64,000 nucleotides of DNA from Tretioscincus oriximinensis (lineage: Eukaryota; Chordata; Lepidosauria; Squamata; Gymnophthalmidae). The stretch is taken from positions 107,627-171,626 of the forward strand of contig JAJVDF010000359.1 of the NCBI GenBank assembly GCA_022410635.1, in the 5' to 3' direction. Made by a program: the position numbers and the translations under genes. Each line of letters starts with the position of its first letter. The first letter of the stretch is position 1. Below are positions 32,430 to 61,754 of the stretch, in pieces. The notes below the pieces were generated by a model. The model was not told where the DNA came from and ran no database searches. It saw nothing but the letters and a program-made list of their open reading frames with translations.

Positions 32430-33535
32430 TGGCCCAATGTATCATTTCATCTCCCTAGTTAAGTTGCTCTGTTGACTCCTCCACCTTGGTCATCCTTCCA
32501 TCTTCAAAGCTGGCGATTAGAGTTATCTATAAAACATCTCAATATAGTAACAAATTTGCCCAATGGGTTTTTTTCTTATCAAAAGAATGAGCTTGTCTGT
32601 TTCAATTAAGTTGTTTGTTACAGGAGTCCCTCTTTCTTTCCTCCTCTGAGTCCAAACATAGATTACAGCATCAATGATGATGGTGATAAAAAATTGCCCC
32701 TTCATAGCATCACATTAATATTGTCCAGATTTTTGTCAGTCAGATACGGTAAATAAAACCCTGGCTTCCACAGTTTCTGGACAAATGTCTCTCTTATTAT
32801 GGCCTGGAAAATTAACTTGGCCTATTCCATGCAAAGAAGAAATATTTGCTATTTCCAAATCGTGTCTTACTCTGGAATGTGTTCCAGAAAAGGGCCAAAC
32901 CATTTGCTTGCTAGTGCAGATTTATAGAATATACTCGCCACTGCCTGAGTGCAAGATGGTGATAAAATTTTGAGCTCTGGGATTGGTCAAATAAAGACCA
33001 ATCCCCGAGCTTGGAATTTTACCATTAGCAATGCGCCTCTTAGCAAAGATTAATGCCGAGATTTTATATATAAGAAAATTATTTAATAGCAAGACTGAGC
33101 AAGTCCTGGCTGAAAAGAGGGTTGGAGGATCATTAATAAGTTGATGTGCCCAGGCTAGTGATTTATGCATTGGTTAGCAGTCTGATAATTCAATAAATTT
33201 AATTTATGCAGATACTTTACAAAGGCTGCTCCTTAAACAGGAGATGGCAAATGTTGTGTTGGAAATACGAGATGTTAATGGTTAGCTCAACCTCTTATCA
33301 AGGCTTTTTAAACTGGACTGCTGATGCAATTATTCTTTTATAAGGTCTTTCCAAAACAAATTCTTTGCAAAACAAACTCTGGCCTGGCTCACACCTACCA
33401 GTAAGGTTTATTCCATCTTCAGTCCACTTTCAGGGTAAGAGAACACATCAGCAAAGTTGCAAGGGACACTATTTTGGTGCTCTGTAACTCAGAAGAGCCA
33501 TCTTCGGCTTCGATAACGTGGAAAGAAAATTGTAG
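32430..33535. other. CTSB intron 1; no feature recognised
   Basis: AT-rich sequence with no clear repeat family, coding frame or RNA gene. Confidence 0.35.
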
Positions 33536-33539
33536 AACT

Positions 33540-34375
33540 AGAGAGTCATGAACAGGCGCATATTTTGCTTTCCTCTGTTCGGACTGCCCAGGTGCATCTG
33601 GTGGGCCTCTGTGTGACACAGAATGCTGGACTTGATGGGCTGTGGTCTGATCCAGTATGGCTCTTCTTATGTTCTTATGTAGAGAAGATTCATAAGAAAA
33701 GGGCCACAAGAATGATTAAGGGGCTGGAACAAAATCCCTTATGAACTCAGGATGCAGCGTCTTGGGCTTTTCAGCCTTTAAAGACGGCATTTTAAGAGGT
33801 GATCTGCTTCAGATGTATAAAATCATGCGTGGGGTGAATAAGGTAAGTAGGACCTTATATGATCAAGGGTCTGGAGCACCTTTCTTATGAAGTCAGTCAG
33901 CAACGTCTGGGCCTCTTTAGCCTTGAAAGATGGCGTTTGAAAGGTGATCTGATTGAAGTGCATGGGATGGACAGGGTGAATAGAGAAAATATATTTTCTC
34001 TGTCGCACAACACAAGGACCAGAGGGCCCTCCTTGAAACTGGTGGGCAGAAAAGTGAGAACAAAGTATTTTTTCACCCAGAGGGACATCGGCCTGTGGAA
34101 TTTACTTCCTGAAGAGGTGGTGGTAGCTAACAGCTTGGATAGCTTCAAGACAGGACTAGACAGGTTTATGGACAACAAGGGTATAAATGTCTGGATGCTG
34201 CCTCCGGGATAGAGCCACAGGCAGGACTCCTGAAATGCCATTTGCAGGGAGTCATGAACAGGTGCATATTTTGCTTTCTTTTGTTCAGACTGCCCAGGTG
34301 CATCTGGCGGGCGTCTGGACTAGATGGGCTCTGGCTCGAACCAGTATGGCTCTGGATATGTTCTTATGACTAGCA
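33540..34375 (+). mobile_element. Three abutting CR1-clade LINE fragments
   Basis: A CR1 3' end (33540-33685) is followed by a reverse-transcriptase segment (33690-33845) and a second, longer RT-to-tail copy (33855-34375). Each restarts at an upstream point of the same consensus, so they are separate insertions or a local duplication. Confidence 0.75.
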
Positions 34376-34379
34376 GGCA

Positions 34380-35135
34380 CACTCCTTGTTGCTGCTGGGC
34401 AGAAGAGTTATGGCAGACAAAGGAAAATATTTTTTTCACCCAGTGGTCATTTGTCTATGGAACTCACTTCCAGAGGAGGTGGTAGTAGCTTGCAGCCTGG
34501 ATAGCTTCAAAATAGGATTAGATAAATTCATGCAAGAAAGGTGTATCAATGGCTATTAGGATGGGAAAACAGGAAGAATTCCTGAGATACCATTTACAGG
34601 GAGTCAAGAACAGGCGAGGATTTTGCCTTCTTCTGTTCAAGGCTGCCCACGTGCAATTGGTGGGCCATTGTGTGAGACAAAATGCTGGATTAGATTGAGT
34701 TGACCAGATTTTCTGAGGCCCAAACTTGGGTAATTAATTTTCATGCTTATTTGCATATTCATGAATATGCAGATCTCCCACCAACATGCCCCTCTAAAAT
34801 CCCTGCCAGAGAAATCTGTGAAGCATATGAGAATTTTTTGAAGTGTGTGAGAATCTTTTGAAGCACATGAGGAATTTGTATTTTTTTTATTTTTTACTGA
34901 GGGGAGGGTGCCTTCAGGAGCTGGCCCCGGTTGCCAGAGCCCCCTAGTGGTGGTGCAGTGATTTAAAAAAAAATCAAAATAATTTAATTTTTTCAGCAAG
35001 AAATGGGGTATTCCGTCCCACCGTCTCACCCTCCGGGAGGGCAGGGTAGACATTCCAAAACCGGGTCATCTGGTCAGCCTAGACTAGATGGGTTCTGGCC
35101 CCATTCAGCAGGGCTCCTCTTACGTTCTTACATTG
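34380..35135 (+). mobile_element. CR1-clade LINE fragment split by hAT
   Basis: CR1 sequence 34380-34695 breaks within 'aatgctggattagat' and resumes at 35082 with 'gactagatgggttctgg', ending near 35135. Confidence 0.8.
34696..35081 (-). mobile_element. hAT-type element, TAGGCTGACCAGAT family
   Basis: A 386-bp insertion in CR1 with ends 'tgagttgaccagat' and 'atctggtcagccta' (inverted, imperfect on the left). Flanks GATTAGAT and GACTAGAT differ by one base, an aged 8-bp duplication. The inside carries 'ctggccccggttgccagagc' and homopolymer runs. Non-coding. Confidence 0.75.
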
Positions 35136-35139
35136 TTGG

Positions 35140-36224
35140 TAAGAAATAAGACATTCTTCACAACTGTATCAAGCCCAGACTATTGACTCTGGGACTTGGT
35201 AGTCAGGGAATAATAGAAACATTATATAAATAAACTTTGACCCTTGCCTTAAAGGTGCACCATGTATTAGTAGAAATTCTAATCTGAGTGAATAAGAAGA
35301 AAATGGCTCACGAAGTCCAACCCATTTTATTCTCCCCGTCCACCTTCCGTCTTCTGAAATGGTAGCAAACATGGTTAGCAATTATGCTTTTCCTGGGAAT
35401 CCAGCAACAGAATCTTTTAGCCCTTTGGATACTAACAAGAAATAGGATTGGCAGCATCCCTACTTCTTCTGCTTTGCCTGTTAAAGGAAGGAAGTTCAGA
35501 TCCTCGAGGATCAGGGTTGGAATACCGTAGTCTGCTGCTCAATATTCTTTATTTTTAGAACTGCAAAGCCTAAAAGGCTGTCCTAGATTATTCTCTTTAT
35601 GATGTAAGAATATTAATTATGCTACATTTGGGGTTTTTTTTAAAGTTTAAAACATTTTATTTATTTATACGTTACAATTGTATTCAAACCAGCCATGTTT
35701 CAAACCATTTTTCTCCTCCTACCCCACTCTCCCCCTTTAGATATTGCTTCCTCTTAAACGGCGCTTGGGGTCACGTTTGGAACATCAATCTTAATTTCAG
35801 TTTCACCGCTTTGCTCCCACATCTTGCCCCCATATTATTAGTCTTGCTCCATATTATTAATTCGACAGTTAGGAATTTCAGTTGCAATCATACTGATTAT
35901 ATATTCATTACGTTTTCTGCATTGTCCATAAAGCACTGTCTTTCCATCCTCCTGCCAGAACAGTCTGTGCGCATGTAATTATTTTATCTATAACATCTCT
36001 TACTTTTACAGGCATAATGTTAACTAAGTCTCCATGTATTGTTACCATGTTATCCACTAACTCGTATCTATTTCTCTTTCCACTTTATCCCAAAACATCT
36101 TTACTTTTTTGCCTTCCCTTTTTATGTGCATGAAAATGCCCCTTGGTTGGTATCTATGGCAACATGTTCCTGACACATCTGTGGGGGAATGTGCTAATTA
36201 AGGTGCATCAATCCCCATCTGTGT
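35140..36224. other. CTSB intron 1; no exon seen
   Basis: AT-rich. 35640-36150 resembles antisense LINE 3' UTR-like sequence (T-rich run with 'tttatttatttatac') but I cannot assign it. No coding signal. Confidence 0.3.
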
Positions 36225-36345
36225 GCATTTGAAGACGCACATCTTTGGCCCAGCCTTTGGCCACAACTTTTAGATGTGGCTGTTAATTTTGGTTTTAATT
36301 GTTAACCGCCTTGAGACCTTAGGGTATGGGGTGGTCTAGAAATGT
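36225..36345 (+). mobile_element. L2-clade LINE 3' tail
   Basis: 'gaagacgcacatctttggcc' through 'ccttgagaccttagggtat' matches the end of the larger L2 at 5780-5910. Confidence 0.75.
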
Positions 36346-36369
36346 GAATACTATTTATGAAGTATCTTC

Positions 36370-37237
36370 CTTCTAATATTATATAGATTAATAAACAAAG
36401 ACAGATATAAAAATTATGAAAGCATAAAACAAAGGTGGACGCAGGATTTAGATATGAATGACGAAAATTGGGAAGGGTGGAGAAATGATTTCCTTTTAAT
36501 CAAATACAACAAATTTAGAGAAGTGGAACTGAAACTAATGACAAAGTGGTACAGAACTCCTAGTCAATTATCACATATGCTTAATATACCATCATTGTGT
36601 TGGCATTGTGGTACAGATACAGGGACTTATATGCATATGTGGTTTGATTGCAGAGAAGTAAAGAAGTATTGGGAGGAGATTACAGGGGAACTTACAAATA
36701 TACTCCAGGTAAATATCCCTGTGGTGAAGGAGGTCCTTATAGGAAATAAGAATTTAAGACAGATAGGGAGGGAAAACGTATATATATACTCAAGCAAGGG
36801 ATAAGGGCAGCCCATATTCAGATAGCAAGAGGATGGAAAGACAAAGATAAATGGACCCAGGAAGCCTGGTATGATTATATGGCAGAAACTGTACTCTTTG
36901 ACTTNTTAAGGGAAAGGAGGCTAAAAAGATTGGGAATTTTATCCCATCCAACATGGGAGGTAAAGTGGAGGGCCTTCATTTCCCATGTGATATTTCATAA
37001 GATGTATTCACCCACGGCATTTACAATATATTGGATTTTGGATTTGAAAAGATTTACTTAAGAATTTGTTGGATATCCTCAAGTAGGGGGGGAGGGCAGG
37101 GGAGCACATTGTGGTGTGGTGGAGATTTTTTCTTTTATAGTATGACATATAAGAATGATGGTTGTTTTCAACATATATATGTCTGTAATCATATAATGTC
37201 ATATTTATATATACCAATAAAAATTCAATTAAAAAAA
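36370..37237 (+). mobile_element. L1 LINE, 5'-truncated, with TSD and poly(A)
   Basis: An 868-bp insertion encoding the C-terminal part of L1 ORF2, with K-W-Y-R-T-P followed by a C-W-H-C-G … H-M-W-F-D-C zinc-knuckle-like motif (36545-36655), as in vertebrate L1. The frame breaks near 36802. It has an AATAAA near 37216 and ends in A-runs. The 10-bp duplication AAGTATCTTC flanks it (36360-36369, 37238-37247). Clean duplication and tail suggest a fairly recent insertion. Confidence 0.92.
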
Positions 37238-37247
37238 AAGTATCTTC

Positions 37248-37440
37248 ATAGAATCATAGAATCATAGAGTTGGAAGGGACCTCCGGGGTCATAGAGTTCC
37301 AACCCCCTGCTCGATGCAGGATTCATTAAACCANCCCAGACAGATGACTGTCCAGTCTCTGTTTGAAGACTTCCAGGGAAGGTGAACTCACCACCCCATG
37401 TGGCAAACTGTTCCACTGGTTTATCACCCTGACTTATCTT
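37248..37440 (-). mobile_element. CR1-clade LINE 3' end, minus
   Basis: Begins with the CR1 tail in reverse ('gaatcatagagttggaaggg') and runs into the reverse-transcriptase C-terminus. It lies right beside the L1. Confidence 0.8.
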
Positions 37441-37849
37441 CCTTCTAGTCTCTTTCATTCTTTATTCCCTTTATTCTCCTAATTTTTATATCTTGTTATA
37501 TTTATATCCCTGTTCCGTATTCCATATACTACTTCTTCTACGTCTCGTTTTACGTCTCTATATATTTCTCCTGGTGACATTTTCGAGTCATAATCCCTTT
37601 GCAGCTGTTGGAAAGGAGATTTTTGGTAAAGGAAAGTAGAAACTTCTCAGAAGGAATTAGTTTATGGGGCCATAGCCTGCAGGCAGATTTGTGGGATTGG
37701 TAGATGACCCCTTTGGCTCCTTTATAACTGCTCATAGGATGTGGTTTCTGGGCCATTCACCATCTTTGCAACTCCCTTTTGACCTTTCTCCAGTCTATTG
37801 CTCAGTTTATTTTTAAACTGAGGCATCCGGAATTGAGGGCTCAAGGTGT
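37441..37849. other. CTSB intron 1; no feature recognised
   Basis: T-rich start, then apparently unique sequence. Confidence 0.3.
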
Positions 37850-38625
37850 GACCAAAGCAGAGAAGAATAAGACTAGAGTCTATGTCCTCTTAATACATAC
37901 CGAGAGAACCAGGTTTTCTGTGACAGGGACCTTGGGGTGTTGGCCGGCAGCCCAATGAAGGTGTTGTCCCAGTGGGCAGCAGTAGCAAAAAAAGCAAATT
38001 CAGTGTTAGGGATCATTAAGAAAGAATCAAAAAACAAGTCAGCAAGAGTTTTGCCNCTTTATAAATGTGTAGTGATGCCATATTTGGAATACTGTGTCCA
38101 ATTCTGGTCACCACATCTCAGAAAAGATGTTGTGGAACTGGAGAAGTGCTCCCTTATGAAGTCAGACAGCAATGTCTGGGCCTCTTCAGCCTCAAAAGAT
38201 GTTGTTTAAGAGGTATATAAAACCATGTATGAGGGTGGATAAGGTGAATAGAGAAAAAAATATTTTCTCTTACCGCACAATACTAGGACCCACTCATGGG
38301 CAGAAAAGTGAGGACAGACAAGGGAAAATATTTTTTCACCCAGAGGGTCATTTGCCTGTGGAATTTATTTCNAGAAGAAGGGGTGGTAGCTTAGCAGCCT
38401 GGATAGCTTTAAGACAGGATTAGACAAGTTCATGGAAGCCAAGGGTATCAAAACTGCCCTCTTGATACTGTCTCTGGGATGGAGCAACAGGCAGGATTCC
38501 TGAAGTACCATTTTCAGGGAGTTGAGAACAGGTGAGCCTTCTACTTGGTGGGCCTCTGTGTGTGACAGAATAGCTGGACAAATGGGCTCTGGCCCCACTC
38601 ACCAGGACTCCTCTTCATTTTTTAT
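37850..38625 (+). mobile_element. CR1-clade LINE, RT C-terminus to tail
   Basis: Encodes A-K-K-A-N-S-V-L-G-I and L-E-Y-C-V-Q-F-W-S-P with frame breaks, then the 3' region to about 38625. Confidence 0.85.
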
Positions 38626-39086
38626 GCTCTTTTTTTGGAAATGCTTCACACTGTTGACTCGTGTCTAGTGGTGGCTTCTTCAATGGAAGTCTTCTAGTGA
38701 AGGATAAACATCCATCTGTCTGGGATGCTTTAGTGAGTCCTGCATTGGGCCGGAGGTTGGACCCAAAGACCTTGGAGGATCTTGGTCGCACTGATTTTGT
38801 TGATGCATGAAAGAACCCAAAACACATTGGCCTTCATTGCATAGAAAAAGGTGTTTGGTTTCTGTTTCTTTTAAGTGGAAAAATAATCTGAGTCAGGTAA
38901 CTAAATTACTTGTGTGATTTCATGCGCTGAAGGAAGTTGGCCCTTGGGCAAGAAAATTAAGATGATCTGGCACTTTACCTTTTCATCGGTGTTTAAGTGG
39001 GTTTTTTTTAATGCTGGTGACTGGTGTTTTCCGCACCTATTCAAAATGTATAAACATGCAAATGAACAGGTCTGCCTTCGTTGCAG
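38626..39086. other. CTSB: End of CTSB intron 1
   Basis: A CR1 scrap (38690-38790), then apparently unique sequence to the acceptor TTGCAG (39081-39086) before the first coding exon. Confidence 0.5.
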
Positions 39087-39100
39087 NTGTGTTCTTCAAG

Positions 39101-56110
<17,010 letters not shown>

Positions 56111-57385
56111 TCCTCGTCAGAGTCCAGCCACCCTTCGTTGCTGTCCAGATAATCATCGGGTTATGCCTGTGAAAATGTTACTGTGGCTTGAAGTCCCACA
56201 GGTGTAAGAAATTTTCGACTCTTACGAATGATTTTTTAATAGCTCCAGCAAGCTGCCTTTTTGGTTGAACCTCCTGCTTTCCTCGGGTGTTTACCGAGAA
56301 GGCAGGCCAAACGCTGGGGTTGGATGTGCAAAGGGGTTTGGTTTTTACAAAAGCGAAGGAATTCTTCTCCGAGAGAAAGAACGAGGGGACAGATCCACCC
56401 CACCCAAGCCCACGCTGCTTTTAGAAAACCTCAATGAAGCAACGTGAAATTGTTTCCTCTACAAGCCTCATCCTTTGACACGTCCTGCAAATGAAATGCA
56501 GTCGATTCACGTGATGGTTCCGACTCCACCTTTTGCTCATGTACGATCCTACAGCATACTAGAAATAAAGACTCGGCCTTAAAGTGGCAGCCGATGTGCA
56601 CAATGCTTCCTCTCACCACAGGACACTTTCCTGCTGTCTTCCGTTTTTTAATTTGCGTTCTCCTGGACTGCAAGAACCACATCTTAGCTAGTGTGTCTGA
56701 AGTTGCCTGCAGGTGGCAAAGGGAAATGCCGGTGCCTTAACACAATGCCAGCATTTCCCAAGAATGTGCAGGGCCTGAGCAGCCTGGGCTCCTTCGGACC
56801 AGGGAACAGGCTGCGTCCACTTTGCTTTGCCTTTTGCGCAAAAGTTCAAAAAAAGGGCCAAATTTCTTTGCAATGTGTCGGCATATATTGGAGATCTAAC
56901 CTGGTTTAAATTGGATTTTGAGTGACGTGCCCATGGCTGCTCTTGCGACAGTGTGGTCAAGCTTCCAGAATTTCTAGCACCTTTGGGCAATTTGAAAATT
57001 ATTGTTAACTGATGCAAGGAAGAACCGAGCTTGAGTAAGTCTTCCTTGCTTTAAAAAAAAGAAGAAGCAAATGCAAATTTATTTAGGTTTCTCACCTCCT
57101 TTTGCTTTTTTTTTTAGTAATTAAGTAGACCTAAATAACAGACTGATTTACTATAAATTATTTTTGCTTTTTCAGATTTATTGGTGGGATATGTGTCAGA
57201 TTGCAACTGGGAAAGAACTGAGCATTGTGAAGCCCTGCTTATTTACTTCTGAGTTTGCATAAATGATGATAATTCGGTGCATAAAGTGGTGCTCCCAACT
57301 GCTTGTTGCAAACGCAAATTTCTCTTGGAAGTTTTGGAGGTTTTTTTATTTTTTAACCAATAAAGGCCTCAGTCTAAGTCTTCCG
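56111..57385 (+). other. CTSB: CTSB 3' UTR (putative extent)
   Basis: No recognised repeat until about 57500, which fits a constrained UTR. Candidate poly(A) signals are AATAAA near 56564 and 57359. Cleavage is likely 10-30 bp after whichever is used; alternative polyadenylation is possible. Confidence 0.6.
57359..57364 (+). terminator. CTSB: AATAAA poly(A) signal, distal candidate
   Basis: Canonical hexamer followed by a T- and GT-rich stretch ('gtctgctggtgag', 57384-57396) as expected downstream of a cleavage site. The proximal AATAAA near 56564 is the alternative. Confidence 0.5.
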
Positions 57386-57500
57386 TCTGCTGGTGAGAAA
57401 TTATTCTTTTGCTTTTCTAAAAGGGGGTTCTGTCCTTCTGTGGGTCCATCTGCAACTTTGTTTTCATCCATCTTCAGTCCAGTTGCAGAGTGAGAGGTTA

Positions 57501-57694
57501 CATTTTATTTATTTGTATGGACATATTTTGTTGCCTTCTCCACAACACCCTGTGAAGTAGGTGGGGCTGAGAGAGTTCAGAGAACTGTGACAGGCCCAAG
57601 GTCACACAGCAGGCTTTCATGGAGGAGCGGGGAATCGAATCAGGAGACTACTGGATGCGAGTCCAACACTCTTAACCACTACACCAAACTGGCT
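57501..57694 (-). mobile_element. CORE-SINE, full length, minus
   Basis: Reverse complement: tRNA-like head ('ccagtttggtgtagtggtta'), core, then a shortened tail ending in (AAAT)n. Same family as 22064-22312. Its position argues that the CTSB transcript ends before 57500. Confidence 0.85.
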
Positions 57695-57699
57695 ACATC

Positions 57700-58795
57700 A
57701 GCAAAGTGGCGACACATTATCTTTGCATATTGTACAATCAAGTGGTGGATTGAAGACGCCACTAATTTGAACCTCACTGAACCCGTTTTAAGCTTAAATC
57801 AGATTCAGTGTGAAATGAGGTGGTCACACTTCTGCCCACTCTGACTCCTGAAAATGTGGCGGCAGCTTTGGGGTTGAAGGTAAGAGCAAGATGAAAGTGT
57901 GGCAAGATAGAGGGGGGGGATAGGAGAGGAAGATGGAATTCCTCAGACAGGAGGGGAGTGCACCATTTAGTCGCCATAGCCTCATCTTGACACACTGTGG
58001 CGACCCCTGCCTGAGGGCCCTACTATTCGATGACCCTCACAGCCAGGGGTGCCACAATATCCACCCTGTTGCCCAATCCAGCACCCACGACTGCTTGCAG
58101 CAACAGAACTATCCTCCGGCCTACACAAGGCCTCAGAGTTTACCTCACGGTTGGGGCTTTATTCACAGCCCCAGTAGCGGGCTTATTTATTATTGTTACA
58201 GAAATAAAAGAGATGGTTGAACTGAAACAAATAACAAGTTTATTATTTACAAAAAAGGACAAGAGAGAAGATTATAATAATAAGGCTTCGGCTTTTATCA
58301 AGTAAGCCTGACTCAAGCACACACACACCAAGCAAGTGCAACATTAGTTTCCAGATATTTAAAGAGACAGGCCCTGTGTCACTTGATTTGTTCCAGCCCC
58401 AAGTCAAGCCTCAGCTTTGACTCCTTCAGGCCACCATACACTCCCACCCCCTCCCTCTGTGGACCCCTCTGTCCACTTGCTACACCACAAGTCCCCCTGA
58501 CAGAAAGGCCTCTAGCCCTGGTCAGCTTCCCTTTTATATGCTGACCAGCCGGCTACTCAAGGCCCCATTGGCTGGCTTCTCCAGCCACGCCCCCTCCCAA
58601 ACGGAACCAGGAAGCTGCTCTTCCCCCCCCTCCCTTTGGGATATCTGGTGAGTATATAAAAGAAACACAAACCTCTAAAGTGGAGGACGCCACACACACA
58701 CACACCCTGAACTCTTGTAGCATCCTTCAAACCCTGGTGAGGTTCCCATTCCTAGAATGTGTCCAAGTGAACGTAAGAGCCGTGCTGAATCTAGA
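57700..58795. other. No gene seen downstream of CTSB
   Basis: Apparently unique sequence with a (CA)n patch at about 58690. In mammals FDFT1 lies next to the CTSB 3' end, but I recognise no FDFT1 exon here or further on. Confidence 0.4.
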
Positions 58796-58799
58796 GCCC

Positions 58800-59840
58800 A
58801 TCCAGCATTCTGTATCGGTGCCCCTGTATCAATTGCCCCTGGGCGTCTCCAGCAGAAGGCAAAACCCTCATAAGAACATAAGAGCCATACTGGATCAGAC
58901 CACAGCCCATCGAGTCCAGCATTCTGTGTCACACAGAGGCCCACCAGATGCACCTGGGCAGTCCGAACAGAGGAAAGCAAAACTATGAACCTGTTCATGA
59001 CTCCCTGCAAATTTCAAAAGTCCTGCCTGTTGCTCCATCCTGGAGGCTACATCCAGACAACTATCTTAGTATCCATTTATACCCTTAGTGTCCATAAACC
59101 TGTCTAGTCCTGTCTTGAAACTATCCAAGCTGTTAGCTACCACTACCTCTTCAGGAAGTAAATTCCACAGGCCGATGACCCTCTGGGTGAAAAAATACTT
59201 CCCTTTGTCTGTTCTCACTTTTCTACCCAACAGTTTTAAGGAGTGCCCTCTGGCCCTTGTGTTGTGTGATAGAGAAAACATTTTTTCTCTATTCACCCTG
59301 TCGATCCCATGCATGATTTTGTACACTTCAATCAGATCACCCCTCAAACGTCTCCTTTCAAGGCTGAAGAGGCCCAGACGTTGCAGCCTTGCTTCGTAAG
59401 GGAGGTGCTCCAGACCCTTGATCATTTTTGTTGCCCTTTTCTGCACCTTCTCCAGTTCCAAAATATCCCTCTTGAGATGTGGTGACCAGAATTGAACACA
59501 GTATTCCAAATGGGGCCTCACCCCAGATTTATAAAGAGGCAAAACAACATTTGCTGACTTGTTTTCGATTCCTTTCCTAATTATCCCCAACATGGAATTT
59601 GCCTTTTTTGCTGCTGCTGCACACTGGGTTGACATTTTCATTGAATTGTCCANNAACACCCCAAGATCCTTTTCTTGCTCGGTCACAGAAAGCTTGGTTC
59701 CCATCAGGTGGTAGGAGTATTTTGGGTTCTTTGCCCCAATATGCATGACCTTGCACCTGGTACTTCAGGAATCCTGCCTGTTGCTCCATCTCGGAAGAAG
59801 GATCATCCCAGTAGCCGTTTATAATCTTGGCTTCTGGGAC
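58800..59840 (-). mobile_element. CR1-clade LINE, longest RT remnant, minus
   Basis: A minus-strand frame of 226 codons (59746-59066) spans the RT C-terminal region: [35 protein letters not shown] and W-N-L-L-P-E-E-V, without a stop. The 3' region follows to about 58870. The intact frame over 680 bp suggests a young copy. The catalytic core is absent, so it cannot act on its own. Confidence 0.9.
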
Positions 59841-60265
59841 CTTGCCTAAGGCCATATCCTGATGACAGGATTTGCCTTGCTGTTTTATTTAAAAATGCCT
59901 TCTCCATTTGCTTCCACACTGCTCCGATACGTTCCCTAGCAATCTTGTAAGGCATCGCTGTGCTTGCCTGACTACAGTCCCCAGCATTCTCTGCAAGCCT
60001 TCCTACAGTTCCCAAGCACGTTCTGCGAGCCAAGAGCCAATGAACTGTTACATGTGCACCTGAAGTCTCACGAGATTTGCCAAGTTTACATTGTAGAATA
60101 TATCTCTACAGTTGCCGTTTGGATTTTACAAAATGCCTGCTGCTGAATTGCACAAATTGCATGGCTAGGCAATGGGCATTTTAAGCACGNGGATTGCTGT
60201 ACACGCATGACCTCAAGGGGTGGAATGAAGGTGACGTTGCCAATAACNCGGTAGATATTGTGCAT
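59841..60265. other. Dispersed repeat, no gene
   Basis: 59965-60080 ('tacagtccccagcattctct') is the reverse of the repeat near 15830 and 41430. The rest is unassigned. Confidence 0.4.
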
Positions 60266-60269
60266 GGGG

Positions 60270-60450
60270 ATGTGGCATAATCCTGTCTTCAAGCTATCCA
60301 GGCTGCCAGCTACAACCACCTCTTTTGGAATTGATCCTCTGGGTGAAAAAAAATACTTTTCCTCATCTACCCATCAGTTTCAAGNGATGCCCACTTGTCC
60401 TAATGTTGCGATAGAGAAAATAATTTCACTGCACTTATTTGAGCAAGGTC
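60270..60450 (-). mobile_element. CR1 fragment, minus
   Basis: Short reversed RT C-terminal segment with internal deletions. Confidence 0.6.
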
Positions 60451-60604
60451 CACTCAAAAAGTGTGCAGCTGTGCAAAGTGCATTGCAAAGGCATTTCCAA
60501 TCCAGGCTAAATGGAAAACGTGTGTGCCCAGTGCCAAACCCACCCTGCTTTTGTAGCGGTTCCCCCCCCCTAGTGGGAATGCAGCCCAGGGCTCTGAACT
60601 GGCA

Positions 60605-60911
60605 GGGATAGCTCAGTTGCTTAGGAATCCGTCTCTCGCCTGGGAGGTGGGGTTTCGAAGCCTTGTGTTGGAAGTGGGGAGGGGTGAGCACCTTCCACTA
60701 GCCTGTAGCTCTAGTCAACCCAGCTATTCAAAAGCATGAATTGCAAGAAATTGCAATTGACTGCAAGTAGATACATGGGAACCACCATAGCCTGGTGGGG
60801 AAGATAGAATGTGAGCCTTCGGGCAAAATATATCCTTGTAAGCTGCTTTGAGTCCCTTTGAAAGGTGAGAAAAGCGGGGTATAAGAACCAAGTTCTTCTT
60901 CTTCTTCTTCT
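60605..60911 (+). mobile_element. tRNA-derived SINE, full length, (TTC)n tail
   Basis: Near-identical to 2569-2886: head 'gggatagctcagttgc', B box 'ggtttcgaagcc', body, 3' domain and about six TTC repeats. The best copy for defining the family. Confidence 0.88.
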
Positions 60912-61099
60912 TTTCTATTCCAAATTACTCCTGGCGTTGAAATTGTCTTTATCATTGATCAGGTCAGCGTCTTCTCTTTGGCGCTGCCAATTAAAACAGA
61001 TGCTGGATTATGCCCAAGCAGTGACTACATTTCCAGAATCATTCATTAAAACTCTTGCAACAGAAAAGGGAAAAGATGTAATTTTCAGTAATGGGGTGC

Positions 61100-61750
61100 G
61101 TTCTGTACTTTGCATGATTAGGAATCGAAAACAAGTCGGCCGGTTTGGTTTTTTTATGCCCCTCTATGAATCTGTGGTGGGGACACATTAGGAATCCTGT
61201 GTATAGTCCTGGTCACCACATCTCAAGGTTATTGCGGAACCACAGAAGTGCAACAAGAAATATCAAAGGGGTGGAGAACCTCCCTTATGAAGTCAGGCTA
61301 CAAGATCTGGGCCTCTTCAGCCTTGAAAGATGGCGTTTGGGAGGTGATCTGATTAAAGTTTATAAAATCATGCATGGGATGGATAAGGGTCAGGACAGAC
61401 ATAAGTGAATACCTTTTCACTCAGAGGGTCATCGGCCTGTGGAATGTATTTCCAGAAATGGTGGTGGTAGCTAGCAGCCTGGACAGCTTTAAGACAGGAT
61501 TAGACAAGTTCATTGACACTAAGGTTATAAACAGCTACTAAGATGGATCTCCTGATGCTGCCTCAGAGATGGAGCAACAGGCAGGATTCCTGAAATGCCA
61601 TTTGCAGGGTGTTGAGAACAGTTGAAGATTTTGCCTTCTGTTCAGGCTGCCCAGGTGCAACTGGTGGGCCTCTGTGAGGCAGAAGGCTGGANTAGGTGGG
61701 CTCTGGCCCCATGCAGCAGGGCTCCTCTTATGTTCTCGTATTCTTACATT
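61100..61750 (+). mobile_element. CR1-clade LINE, RT C-terminus to tail
   Basis: From 'aggaatcgaaaacaagtcgg' to 'ctcctcttatgttctcgta'. The frame is broken and part of the RT segment is missing near 61390. Confidence 0.8.
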
Positions 61751-61754
61751 CGTT

